Below are positions 43,208 to 49,502 of a stretch of 49,502 bases of DNA, piece after piece. Each line of letters begins with the position of its first letter. The stretch's first letter is position 1. Source of the DNA: an uncultured Mycolicibacterium sp. Its GTDB lineage: Bacteria > Actinomycetota > Actinomycetes > Mycobacteriales > Mycobacteriaceae. The stretch lies in NCBI RefSeq assembly GCF_937941905.1, contig NZ_CALDGS010000033.1, forward strand, positions 1 to 49,502. The letters are read 5' to 3'. The notes beneath the pieces were generated by a model that did not search any database, had not been told where the DNA came from, and saw only the letters and a program-made list of their open reading frames with translations. The position numbers were made by a program, and so were the translations under genes.

Positions 43208-44466
43208 GCCAGCCGGCGCTGTTTCTCCTCGTAGCGCCGCCGCCATTCGGCGCGGGAGCGGATCGCGGTGTCGACGTCGGTGGCCTGGGCGCGCAGCGCG
43301 CCGACGGTGGCCTGCTCGCGCGGGGTGTGCGCGAACGGGTCCCAGGAGAAGAACCGGCAGGAGTTCTGCCAGGTGATCTTGTCGATGTCGGCGTCGTCGG
43401 CGCCGGCGGCGGTGAGCTCGGCGTGCACCTTCTCCGGGGCGTCCGGCCAGAAGCAGTCGCTGTGCGGGTAGTCGCACTCCCAGGCGATGTTGTCGATGCC
43501 GATCTCGTGCCGCAGCTTCAGGGCGGTCTTGTCGGTGACGTAGCAGGCCAGCGAGTGTTCCCGGAACACCTCCGAGGGCAGCTTGTTGCCGAAGTCGCGG
43601 CGCAGCCACTTCTGGTTGGTGTAGTGCCGGTCGCAGCGGTCCAGGTAGAACGGGATCCAGCCGATCCCGCCCTCGGAGAAGGCGAACTTCAGGTCGGGGT
43701 AGTTGCGCATGGCCGGGCCCCACAGCAGGTCCTGTGCGCACATCGCCGACACCTGGGTGGCCAGGATGATGAGGTTGTCGATCGGCGCGTTGGGCGCCAT
43801 GCTGATCGCTCCGAACCCGGTGCCGATGTGCAGGCACATCACCACGTTCTCCTCGGACAGGGTGCGGAACACCGGGCCCCAGTAGTCCTCGTCGTGGTAG
43901 CTGGGCAGGCCCTCCAGGTGCGGCAGCTCCGGCATCGTCACCGCCCGGCAGCCCTTGGCCGCCACCCGCCGGATCTCGGCGCACATCGCCTCGGGGTTCC
44001 AGGTCGGCAGGATCGCGATCGGGATGAACCGGCCCGGGTAGGCGGCGGCCCACTCGTCGATGTGCCAGTCGTTGTAGGCCGACACCATGATCAGCGTGAC
44101 GTGCTCGCGGTGCATGTTGAGGTGCCGCGCGGAGAACCCGGTGAAGGTGGGGAAGCACATCGAGGCGAGGATGCCGTTGCGGTTCATGTCGCGGACCCGC
44201 TCGTGCACGTCGTAGGCGCCGGGGCGCATCTCGGCGAAACCGGCCGGGTCGCGGCCCCACTCCTCGGGCGGCCAGCTCACGACGGCGTTGAGGCCGCTGA
44301 CACCCTGCGGCCGGCCCTGGTAGATCCACTGGTCGACGCCGTTGTCGTCGGTGACGACGATCGGCGCCTCGTCGCGGTACCTGGCCGGGACGTGCCGGAC
44401 GAACATGTCCGGCGGTTCCACGACATGGTCGTCGATGCTGACCAGGATCATGTCGTCGATCTGCAC
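43204..44466 (-). CDS. Amidohydrolase-family metal-dependent hydrolase (Amidohydro_2)
   Basis: 420-aa TIM-barrel hydrolase. Key features: ILVSIDDHVVEPPDMF at the start (family DxH variant, here DDH), NGILASMCFPTF, VVMCLHIGTGFG, DLKFAFSEGGIGWIPFY and ECDYPHSDCFWPD. This branch is common in mycobacteria and actinobacteria and often linked to aromatic or lipid catabolism, e.g. decarboxylation. GTG 44466 is preferred over ATG 44472 because an AAGGGGG ends six bases before it. Divergent from an AraC regulator only 51 bp away. Confidence 0.85.
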   Translation of the reverse strand: MQIDDMILVSIDDHVVEPPDMFVRHVPARYRDEAPIVVTDDNGVDQWIYQGRPQGVSGLNAVVSWPPEEWGRDPAGFAEMRPGAYDVHERVRDMNRNGILASMCFPTFTGFSARHLNMHREHVTLIMVSAYNDWHIDEWAAAYPGRFIPIAILPTWNPEAMCAEIRRVAAKGCRAVTMPELPHLEGLPSYHDEDYWGPVFRTLSEENVVMCLHIGTGFGAISMAPNAPIDNLIILATQVSAMCAQDLLWGPAMRNYPDLKFAFSEGGIGWIPFYLDRCDRHYTNQKWLRRDFGNKLPSEVFREHSLACYVTDKTALKLRHEIGIDNIAWECDYPHSDCFWPDAPEKVHAELTAAGADDADIDKITWQNSCRFFSWDPFAHTPREQATVGALRAQATDVDTAIRSRAEWRRRYEEKQRRLA

Positions 44467-44503
44467 GGGCATCCCCCTTGTTGGCGGTGGTCTGCATCAC
44501 TTG

Positions 44504-44518
44504 TACCGTCAACCGTGA
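44504..44518 (+). promoter_or_regulatory. Leaderless promoter (-10 TACCGT) of the araC gene
   Basis: TACCGT at 44504-44509 is followed by eight bases and ATG 44518. The 51-bp divergent space with the amidohydrolase implies overlapping control of the two genes. Confidence 0.5.
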
Positions 44519-45333
44519 TGACCGTCTCTGCACCAGCGGCCAAGCCTTTTGCCGAACCGGCCAACATCGACCTGCGCCGGGGCGGCCGGGCGCTCGGCGG
44601 CAGCTACCTGTACCACGGGCACCGGCTGGTCACCGGCTGGCATTCGCACGACGTGCACCAGATCGAGTACGCGATCAGCGGGGTGGTGGAGGTCGAGACG
44701 CCCGCCGCGCACTACCTGCTGCCGCCGCAGCAGGCGGTGTGGATCCCGGCCGGGCTGGAGCACCAGGCCACGATGAACCCCGAGGTACAGACGCTGGCGG
44801 TGATGTTCGACCCGGCGCTGGTGCCCCGGGCCGGCAACCGGGCCCGCATCCTGGCCGTCTCACCGCTGATCCGGGAGATGATGCTCTATGCCCGGCGCTG
44901 GCCGATCGACCGCGCCGAGGGCGACCCGGTCTCCGACGCGTTCTTCGCCACCCTCGGGCACCTGGTGTCCGAGGCGCTCGAGCACGAGGCGCCGCTGTCG
45001 CTGCCCACCTCCGACGACCCGATCGTCGCCGCGGCGATGACCTACACCAAGGAACACCTGCAGTCGGTGACCGCCGCGGAGGTGGCCCGGGCGGTGTCGG
45101 TGTCGGAGCGCACGCTGCGCCGGCAGTTCCGGACCGCGACCGGCCTGCCCTGGCGCACCTATCTGCTGCACGCCCGGATGCTGCGGGCGATGGCGCTGCT
45201 GGCCGCGCCCGGCCGGACGGTGCGGGAGACCGCCACCGCGGTGGGCTTCGACAGCCTCAGCGCGTTCACCCGGGCGTTCACCCGGTTCTGCGGGGAGACG
45301 CCGTCGGCCTACCGGCAGCGCGTGGCCGGCTGA
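44518..45333 (+). CDS. AraC-family transcriptional regulator (cupin sensing domain)
   Basis: 271-aa regulator. The N-terminal cupin-like effector domain (YLYHGHRLVTGWHSHDVHQIEYAISG, part, with the GWHSHDxHQ pattern) ends near 160, and two AraC helix-turn-helix motifs follow (SVTAAEVARAVSVSERTLRRQF; VRETATAVGFDSLSAFTRAFTRFCGETPSAYRQ in part). Probably controls the divergent amidohydrolase. ATG 44518 is chosen from the promoter; GTG 44515 is possible. Confidence 0.92.
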   Translation: MTVSAPAAKPFAEPANIDLRRGGRALGGSYLYHGHRLVTGWHSHDVHQIEYAISGVVEVETPAAHYLLPPQQAVWIPAGLEHQATMNPEVQTLAVMFDPALVPRAGNRARILAVSPLIREMMLYARRWPIDRAEGDPVSDAFFATLGHLVSEALEHEAPLSLPTSDDPIVAAAMTYTKEHLQSVTAAEVARAVSVSERTLRRQFRTATGLPWRTYLLHARMLRAMALLAAPGRTVRETATAVGFDSLSAFTRAFTRFCGETPSAYRQRVAG

Positions 45334-45345
45334 CGCGGGCTTCGT

Positions 45346-45360
45346 TAGACTGTCTAGCCA
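45346..45360 (+). promoter_or_regulatory. Promoter with overlapping palindrome TAGAC-T-GTCTA
   Basis: TAGACT (45346-45351) is a -10 eight bases before ATG 45360, and it forms the left half of the perfect palindrome TAGAC-T-GTCTA (45346-45356). A protein bound there would block the promoter. Confidence 0.5.
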
Positions 45361-45791
45361 TGAGGTCGCTTCACCGTGCCGCCGCCGGGGTCGCACTGGC
45401 CCTGGCCGCCTGGGGGCTCGTCCCCGCGCAGGCCGGTGCCGAGCCCACCAAGCCCGCCGATCCGCCGGCCCCGAAGACCACCATCGACGCCGACGGCCGC
45501 TACCAGGTCGGCACCGACATCGTGCCGGGCATCTACAAGTCCGGCGGGCCGCCCGAGGGCAAGGTCTGCTACTTCAAGCGGATGGCCGGCGACAAGCTGG
45601 TCGAGAACGCGCTGACCAAGCAGCCCCAGGTCATCCAGATCGAGGCCACCGACACGGTGTTCGTCACCAACGACTGCCAGCCCTGGCAGCTGACCCAGTG
45701 CCCGCCGGACTGCGTGGCCAAGCGCGCCCCGCACGACCTGCTCGGCCAGCTCGGCGACTTCATCGGCCGCGGCGTGCTCAGCGGCCGCTGA
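45360..45791 (+). CDS. Small secreted Cys-containing protein
   Basis: 143-aa exported protein. The signal peptide (MRSLHRAAAGVALALAAWG and on to AGAEP) is followed by a single domain with the pattern DGRYQVGTDIVPGIYKSGG, then VCYFKRM and FVTNDCQPWQL. This domain recurs in actinobacterial secreted proteins and is likely disulfide-bonded (Cys in CYF, NDC and CPPDC). Function unknown. Its promoter overlaps a palindrome. The next gene follows across 25 bp with its own leaderless start. Confidence 0.85.
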   Translation: MRSLHRAAAGVALALAAWGLVPAQAGAEPTKPADPPAPKTTIDADGRYQVGTDIVPGIYKSGGPPEGKVCYFKRMAGDKLVENALTKQPQVIQIEATDTVFVTNDCQPWQLTQCPPDCVAKRAPHDLLGQLGDFIGRGVLSGR

Positions 45792-45803
45792 CCGGCCGGC
45801 GGC

Positions 45804-45817
45804 TACCCTGGCCCACG
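45804..45817 (+). promoter_or_regulatory. Leaderless promoter (-10 TACCCT)
   Basis: TACCCT at 45804-45809, seven bases, then GTG 45817. Confidence 0.55.
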
Positions 45818-47076
45818 TGGCGGACCGCAATCCAGGACTTCCGACCTCCGACGGCCGGATCCGCGTTCCCGCCGACCTCGACGCGGTCACCGCCGTCGGC
45901 GCCGAGGACCACTCCGGCGTCGACCCGGCGGCCGTCGAACGGATCTGGCAGGCCGCCCGGCACTGGTACGCCGCCGGCATGCACCCGGCGATCCAGGTCT
46001 GTCTGCGGGTGGACGGCCGGGTGGTGCTCAACCGGGCGATCGGGCACGCCTGGGGCAACGCGCCGACCGATCCGCCGGACGCGGACCGGGTGCCGGTCAC
46101 TCCCGAAACCCCGTTCTGCGTGTACTCGGCGGCCAAGGCGGTGGCCTCCACCGTGGTGCACCTGCTCGTCGAGCGGGGGGTGTTCTCGCTGGACGACCGG
46201 GTCTGCGAGTACCTGCCGGCCTACACCGGCCACGGCAAGCACCGCACCACCATCCGGCACGTGCTGACCCACCGCGCCGGGATCCCGTTCGCGCTGGGCC
46301 CGAAGCCGGACCTGAGCCGGATGGACGACAGCGACTACACCCGCGAGATGCTGGGCCGGATGCGTCCGGTCTATCCGCCGGGGCTGGTGCACATCTACCA
46401 CGGCCTGACCTGGGGGCCGCTGGTGCGCGAGATCGTCGCGGCGGCCACCGGCCGCAGCATCCGCGACATCCTGGCCGACGAGATCCTCACCCCGCTCGGC
46501 TTCCGGTGGACGAATTTCGGTGTGGCACCGGAGGACGTGCCCAAGGTCGCCCCCAGTCACGCCACCGGCCGGCCGCTCCCGGCGCCGATGGCCAGGGCGT
46601 TCCGGATCGCCGTCGGCGGCACGCTGCACGAGATCATCCCGTTCACCAACACCGAGCGGTTCCTCACCGGCGTGGTGCCGTCGTCGAACCTGGTGTCCAC
46701 CGCCGACGAACTGTCCCGGTTCGCCGAACTGCTGCGGCGCGGCGGGGAACTCGACGGTGTGCGGGTGCTGCGGCCCGAGACGCTGCGGGCCGCCACCCGG
46801 CAGTGCCGCCGGCTGCGGCCGGACGTCGCGACCGGCGGCGTGCCGCTGCGCTGGGGCACCGGATACATGTTGGGCTCCAAGCGCTTCGGTCCGTTCGGAC
46901 GCAACGCGCCGGCGGCGTTCGGCCACACCGGTCTGGTGAACATCGCGGTGTGGGCGGACCCGCAGCGGCGGCTGGCCGCCGGGGTGGTCAGCAGCGGCAA
47001 ACCCGGCAACCACCCGGAGGCCGGCCGCTACACCGCGCTGCTGGACCGCATCGCCGCCGAACTGCCGCCGGCGTGA
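45817..47076 (+). CDS. Beta-lactamase-fold serine hydrolase/esterase (LipE-like)
   Basis: 419-aa serine hydrolase of the class C beta-lactamase/esterase VIII fold. The catalytic Ser-x-x-Lys is YSAAKAVAST, the Tyr of the second motif lies in HIYHGLTWG and the third motif is FGHTGLVN. Mycobacterial relatives such as LipE and other Lip proteins act as esterases or lipases. There is no signal peptide, so it is likely cytosolic or cell-associated. GTG 45817 is supported by the promoter. The gene converges on tpx across 25 bp. Confidence 0.88.
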   Translation: MADRNPGLPTSDGRIRVPADLDAVTAVGAEDHSGVDPAAVERIWQAARHWYAAGMHPAIQVCLRVDGRVVLNRAIGHAWGNAPTDPPDADRVPVTPETPFCVYSAAKAVASTVVHLLVERGVFSLDDRVCEYLPAYTGHGKHRTTIRHVLTHRAGIPFALGPKPDLSRMDDSDYTREMLGRMRPVYPPGLVHIYHGLTWGPLVREIVAAATGRSIRDILADEILTPLGFRWTNFGVAPEDVPKVAPSHATGRPLPAPMARAFRIAVGGTLHEIIPFTNTERFLTGVVPSSNLVSTADELSRFAELLRRGGELDGVRVLRPETLRAATRQCRRLRPDVATGGVPLRWGTGYMLGSKRFGPFGRNAPAAFGHTGLVNIAVWADPQRRLAAGVVSSGKPGNHPEAGRYTALLDRIAAELPPA

Positions 47077-47101
47077 GGCGTCGTCGGGTGTTCGGGCCGG
47101 G

Positions 47102-47596
47102 TTACTTGAGCGCGGCGAGCGCGGCGTCGTAGTTGGGCTCGGAGGCGATCTCCGGCACCAGCTCGGTGTAGGCCACCTTGCCGTCGGCACCGATCACCAC
47201 GACCGCGCGGGCCAACAGCCCGGCCATCGGGCCGTCGGCGATGGTGATGCCGTAGTCCTCGCCGAAGCTGCCGCGGAACGCCGAGGCGGTGACGACGTTC
47301 TCGATCCCCTCGGCGCCGCAGAACCGCTTCTGCGCGAACGGCAGGTCCTTGGACACGCACAGCACCTTCACCCCGCCGGCGGCGGCGCGCTCGTTGAAGG
47401 TGCGCACGCTGGTGGCGCAGACCGGCGTGTCGATCGACGGGAAGATGTTCAGCACCACCGGGGTGCCGCTGAACTGGTCACTGGTGACCGGGGACAGGTC
47501 GGTGCCGACCAGCGAGAAGGCCGGCGCCGGCGAACCCACCGCGGGCAGCTCGCCGACGGTGTTGATCGGATTTCCACGCAACGTGATCTGTGCCAT
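47102..47596 (-). CDS. tpx: Thiol peroxidase Tpx
   Basis: 164-aa atypical two-Cys peroxiredoxin reducing peroxides with thioredoxin. Peroxidatic Cys is in FPSIDTPVCATS near residue 60, resolving Cys in KRFCGAEG near 93. Closely matches M. tuberculosis Tpx (165 aa). The promoter (47597-47618) is a near copy of that of the MFS gene, with a TG-N-CAGACT extended -10 six bases from ATG. It is divergent from the kinase gene across 88 bp. Confidence 0.96.
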   Translation of the reverse strand: MAQITLRGNPINTVGELPAVGSPAPAFSLVGTDLSPVTSDQFSGTPVVLNIFPSIDTPVCATSVRTFNERAAAGGVKVLCVSKDLPFAQKRFCGAEGIENVVTASAFRGSFGEDYGITIADGPMAGLLARAVVVIGADGKVAYTELVPEIASEPNYDAALAALK

Positions 47597-47618
47597 GGGC
47601 ACAGTCTGCCAACACCGG
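47597..47618 (-). promoter_or_regulatory. Extended -10 promoter of tpx
   Basis: Minus strand: TG-G-CAGACT (plus 47603-47611) then GTGCCC directly before ATG 47596, so probably leaderless. Nineteen of 22 bases match the MFS promoter at 26415-26436. Confidence 0.55.
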
Positions 47619-47684
47619 CCCCGCTCACGCAGCCTCGGGTCGGTACCGGCTGCCCGGCCCGGCCGGCTGGGCGATGCTGTACCC

Positions 47685-49115
47685 ATGCTTCCGGTCGGAT
47701 CGGTGGTGGCGGGCTACCGCATCGAGGGGGTGCTCGGCACCGGTGGGATGGGCACCGTCTACCTCGCCCGGAACCCGACCCTGCCCCGGCACGACGCGCT
47801 GAAGGTGCTGCGCCCGGAGCTGTCGGGCGATCCCGGGTTCCGCGACCGGTTCACCCGGGAGGCCGAGGTGGCCGCGGTGCTCGACCACCCCAACATCGTC
47901 TCGATCCATGCCCGCGGGCAGACCGACGACGGGCAGCTGTGGGTCGCCATGCAGTACGTGCCCGGCACCGACGCCGAACGGGCCCTGCGGGACGGGCGGA
48001 TGACCCCGGCCCGGGCGGTGCACATCGTCGGCGAGGTGGCCAGGGCGCTGGACTACGCGCACCGCCACCGGGTGGTGCACCACGACGTGAAACCGGCCAA
48101 TTTCCTGCTCTCCCCGCAGCCGACCGGTGCGGAGCTGGTGCGGCTCGGCGACTTCGGGGTGCCCCACACGCTCGCCGGCGCCGGTGCGGGGGCGGGCGGG
48201 CTGGTGGCCACCCCGGCCTACACCGCGCCCGAGGTGCTCGCCGGCGGCCCGGTCGACGGCCGGGCCGACCTGTACTCGCTGGGGTGCTCGCTGTACCGGC
48301 TGCTCAGCGGGCACAAACCGGTCCCGGACACCGGGGACGCGGCGGCGGTCATCCGCGCGCACCTGTATCAGGAGCCGCCGCCGCTGTCGCACTGGGTGCC
48401 GTGGTCGACCCCGCAGCTCGACGCGGTGCTGGCCCGCGCCCTGGCCAAGGACCCGGCGCAGCGGTTCGGTTCCGCGCGGGAGTTCGCCGACGCCGCCGCG
48501 CAGGCGGTGTACGCGGCCCTGGCCGGGCCCGCGGGCGCCGCGCCCCCGTCGAGGCCTCCGGCCCGCCGCCGGCTGCTCGTGGGGGCCGCCGCGGCGGCGG
48601 TGGTGCTGGTGGCCGGGGCCGGTGCGGCGCTGTGGTGGCTGCGCCCCGGGGCCCCTTCGCTGACCGAAACCGCCACGCCGACCGCCGATCTCGCCGCGGA
48701 GAACCGGCTGCTGGGCATGCTGCCGCCGGGCTACGCCGACGGCGCCTGCCGCACCGACGCCCCGCCGGAGGGGGCCGCGGCCCGGGTGGTGTGCGGGCAC
48801 AACGCCGACCCGGGCGGACCGCCGTCGGCCACCTACACCCTGGCGCGGGACGCCGGGGCGCTGCGGGTGCTGTTCGACGGCGTGGTGGCCTCGGCCCGCA
48901 CGGTGATCTGCCCGGGCAACATCCAGTCGCCCGGACCGTGGCGGCGGCTGGCCGCCCCGGACCGGCCCGTCGGCACGCTGTTCTGCGGGATGCGGCCGGA
49001 CGGGCCGGTGGTGGCCTGGACCGATGACGCCAAGCGCACGGTCAGCGAGGTGCGCTCGGGCCCGGGTGGGCCGTCGCTGGCCGACCTGTACGCCTGGTGG
49101 TCATCGCACTCCTGA
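47685..49115 (+). CDS. Transmembrane Ser/Thr protein kinase with HHD catalytic loop
   Basis: 476-aa PASTA-less Pkn-type kinase. Gly-rich loop GTGGMGTVY at 18-26, Lys40 (DALKVL), catalytic loop HHDVKPANF with Asp134, and DFG at 156-158. Arg of the usual HRD is His133. The activation loop is Gly/Ala-rich and ends in TPAYTAPE. One helix (about 290-312) precedes an extracytoplasmic domain of about 165 residues with Cys in GACRTDAP, RVVCGHN, VICPGNI and LFCGMRP, so two disulfides are likely. ATG 47685 gives the standard N-terminus. Ligand and substrates unknown. Confidence 0.9.
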   Translation: MLPVGSVVAGYRIEGVLGTGGMGTVYLARNPTLPRHDALKVLRPELSGDPGFRDRFTREAEVAAVLDHPNIVSIHARGQTDDGQLWVAMQYVPGTDAERALRDGRMTPARAVHIVGEVARALDYAHRHRVVHHDVKPANFLLSPQPTGAELVRLGDFGVPHTLAGAGAGAGGLVATPAYTAPEVLAGGPVDGRADLYSLGCSLYRLLSGHKPVPDTGDAAAVIRAHLYQEPPPLSHWVPWSTPQLDAVLARALAKDPAQRFGSAREFADAAAQAVYAALAGPAGAAPPSRPPARRRLLVGAAAAAVVLVAGAGAALWWLRPGAPSLTETATPTADLAAENRLLGMLPPGYADGACRTDAPPEGAAARVVCGHNADPGGPPSATYTLARDAGALRVLFDGVVASARTVICPGNIQSPGPWRRLAAPDRPVGTLFCGMRPDGPVVAWTDDAKRTVSEVRSGPGGPSLADLYAWWSSHS

Positions 49116-49118
49116 CGG

Positions 49119-49502
49119 TCAGGCGGCCGGGGTCGGCACCGGGGTGGTCGTCGTGGTCGGTGCCGCCTCGTCGTGTCCGGCGGTGCCGTGCGGGGTGCCC
49201 TCCTCGACGGGCAGGCTCTCCTGCAGCGGGCTGGCCTCCTGCACCGGGGTGCCGGCGCTGCCGGCGGCCGGGGTCGGCTCGGTGCCGGCGTCCTCGGCGG
49301 TGGTGGTCGTGGTGGTGCCCGGGGTGGTGGCCGCGTCCTCGGCGCTGTTCGCCCCGGCCACCGGGGTGCCGGCGCTGCCCGCCGGAACCTCTTCGACCAC
49401 AACCGTTTCGGTGACCTCCTCGGTCACCTCCTCCGCGACGACGACCGCCTCGGTGCCCTCCTCGACGACGACGACATCCTCTTCGACGACCTCCTCGACG
49501 AC
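49119..49502 (-). CDS. Val/Glu/Thr-rich low-complexity protein, 5' end outside window
   Basis: 127 codons are visible on the minus strand, open through the window edge, so the N-terminus is missing. The visible part starts in a run of Val-Val-Glu-Glu repeats, then a Thr-rich, Pro-rich tail with two copies of AGSAGTPV. No fold can be assigned; it may be an extended secreted or cell-wall-associated tail. The frame is uninterrupted and the stop lies three bases from that of the convergent kinase gene. Whether it is a tail of a larger protein cannot be told. Confidence 0.6.
   Translation of the reverse strand, partial: VVEEVVEEDVVVVEEGTEAVVVAEEVTEEVTETVVVEEVPAGSAGTPVAGANSAEDAATTPGTTTTTTAEDAGTEPTPAAGSAGTPVQEASPLQESLPVEEGTPHGTAGHDEAAPTTTTTPVPTPAA

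Overview
This is a very GC-rich stretch of actinobacterial chromosome, almost certainly from a Mycobacterium/Mycolicibacterium species. The evidence is a PncA with every mycobacterial active-site residue, FusA2 beside an Rv0121-type PPOX protein, TreS-Mak, an MceA-type protein, mycobacterial small secreted proteins, and many genes starting on leaderless ATG/GTG codons 6-8 nt after a TANNNT -10 box. I see no rRNA, tRNA, insertion sequence, prophage or CRISPR array. Coding density is near 95 percent, and the longest gene-free stretches are about 250 bp.

Layout. 1-3030: zinc alcohol dehydrogenase, cupredoxin-like lipoprotein, PAS-ANTAR regulator and PncA. 3046-9615: alpha-glucan/trehalose block. 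GlgX sits behind a textbook SigF promoter and faces TreS and maltokinase, with a 110-bp nested inverted-repeat structure between them; a secreted proline-rich protein lies upstream of TreS. 9791-14302: PyrE-like phosphoribosyltransferase and a four-gene solute-binding-protein ABC importer. 14487-18340: membrane protein, Rv0121-type PPOX protein, small secreted protein and FusA2. 18364-22703: epoxide hydrolase, an orphan MceA-like protein, a DMT transporter and two small proteins around a relatively AT-rich palindrome cluster. 22775-26414: PucR regulator, GreA-family factor, large two-sided hairpin, MHS-type MFS transporter. 26473-28003: MpaB-type oxygenase flanked by two paralogous small membrane proteins. 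28000-32012: GH65 phosphorylase/hydrolase, beta-phosphoglucomutase-like HAD protein and PurU.

32082-36479: GABA catabolism, with GabT-GabD2 divergent from a second PucR regulator. 36445-40523: epimerase, DUF6941-like protein, secreted histidine phosphatase, rhomboid protease and LLM flavin oxidoreductase. 40603-43207: Cys-rich winged-helix regulator with a membrane-protein partner, OtsB-like phosphatase and PhoU. 43204-47596: amidohydrolase divergent from AraC, small secreted protein, beta-lactamase-fold esterase and thiol peroxidase. 47685-49502: transmembrane Ser/Thr kinase with an atypical HHD catalytic loop, then a Val/Glu/Thr-rich gene running off the window.

Themes. Six genes in four places (glgX, treS, mak, GH65, HAD, otsB-like) handle maltose, trehalose or glycogen sugars. 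Genes are tightly coupled: ATGA/GTGA overlaps are common, one apparent CTGA overlap occurs, and three convergent pairs share a CTAG double stop. Several intergenic palindromes look like operators. The most interesting under-described items are the MpaB/twin-membrane-protein module, the nested repeat between glgX and mak, the Cys-rich regulator module, the shared tpx/MFS promoter block and the HHD kinase.
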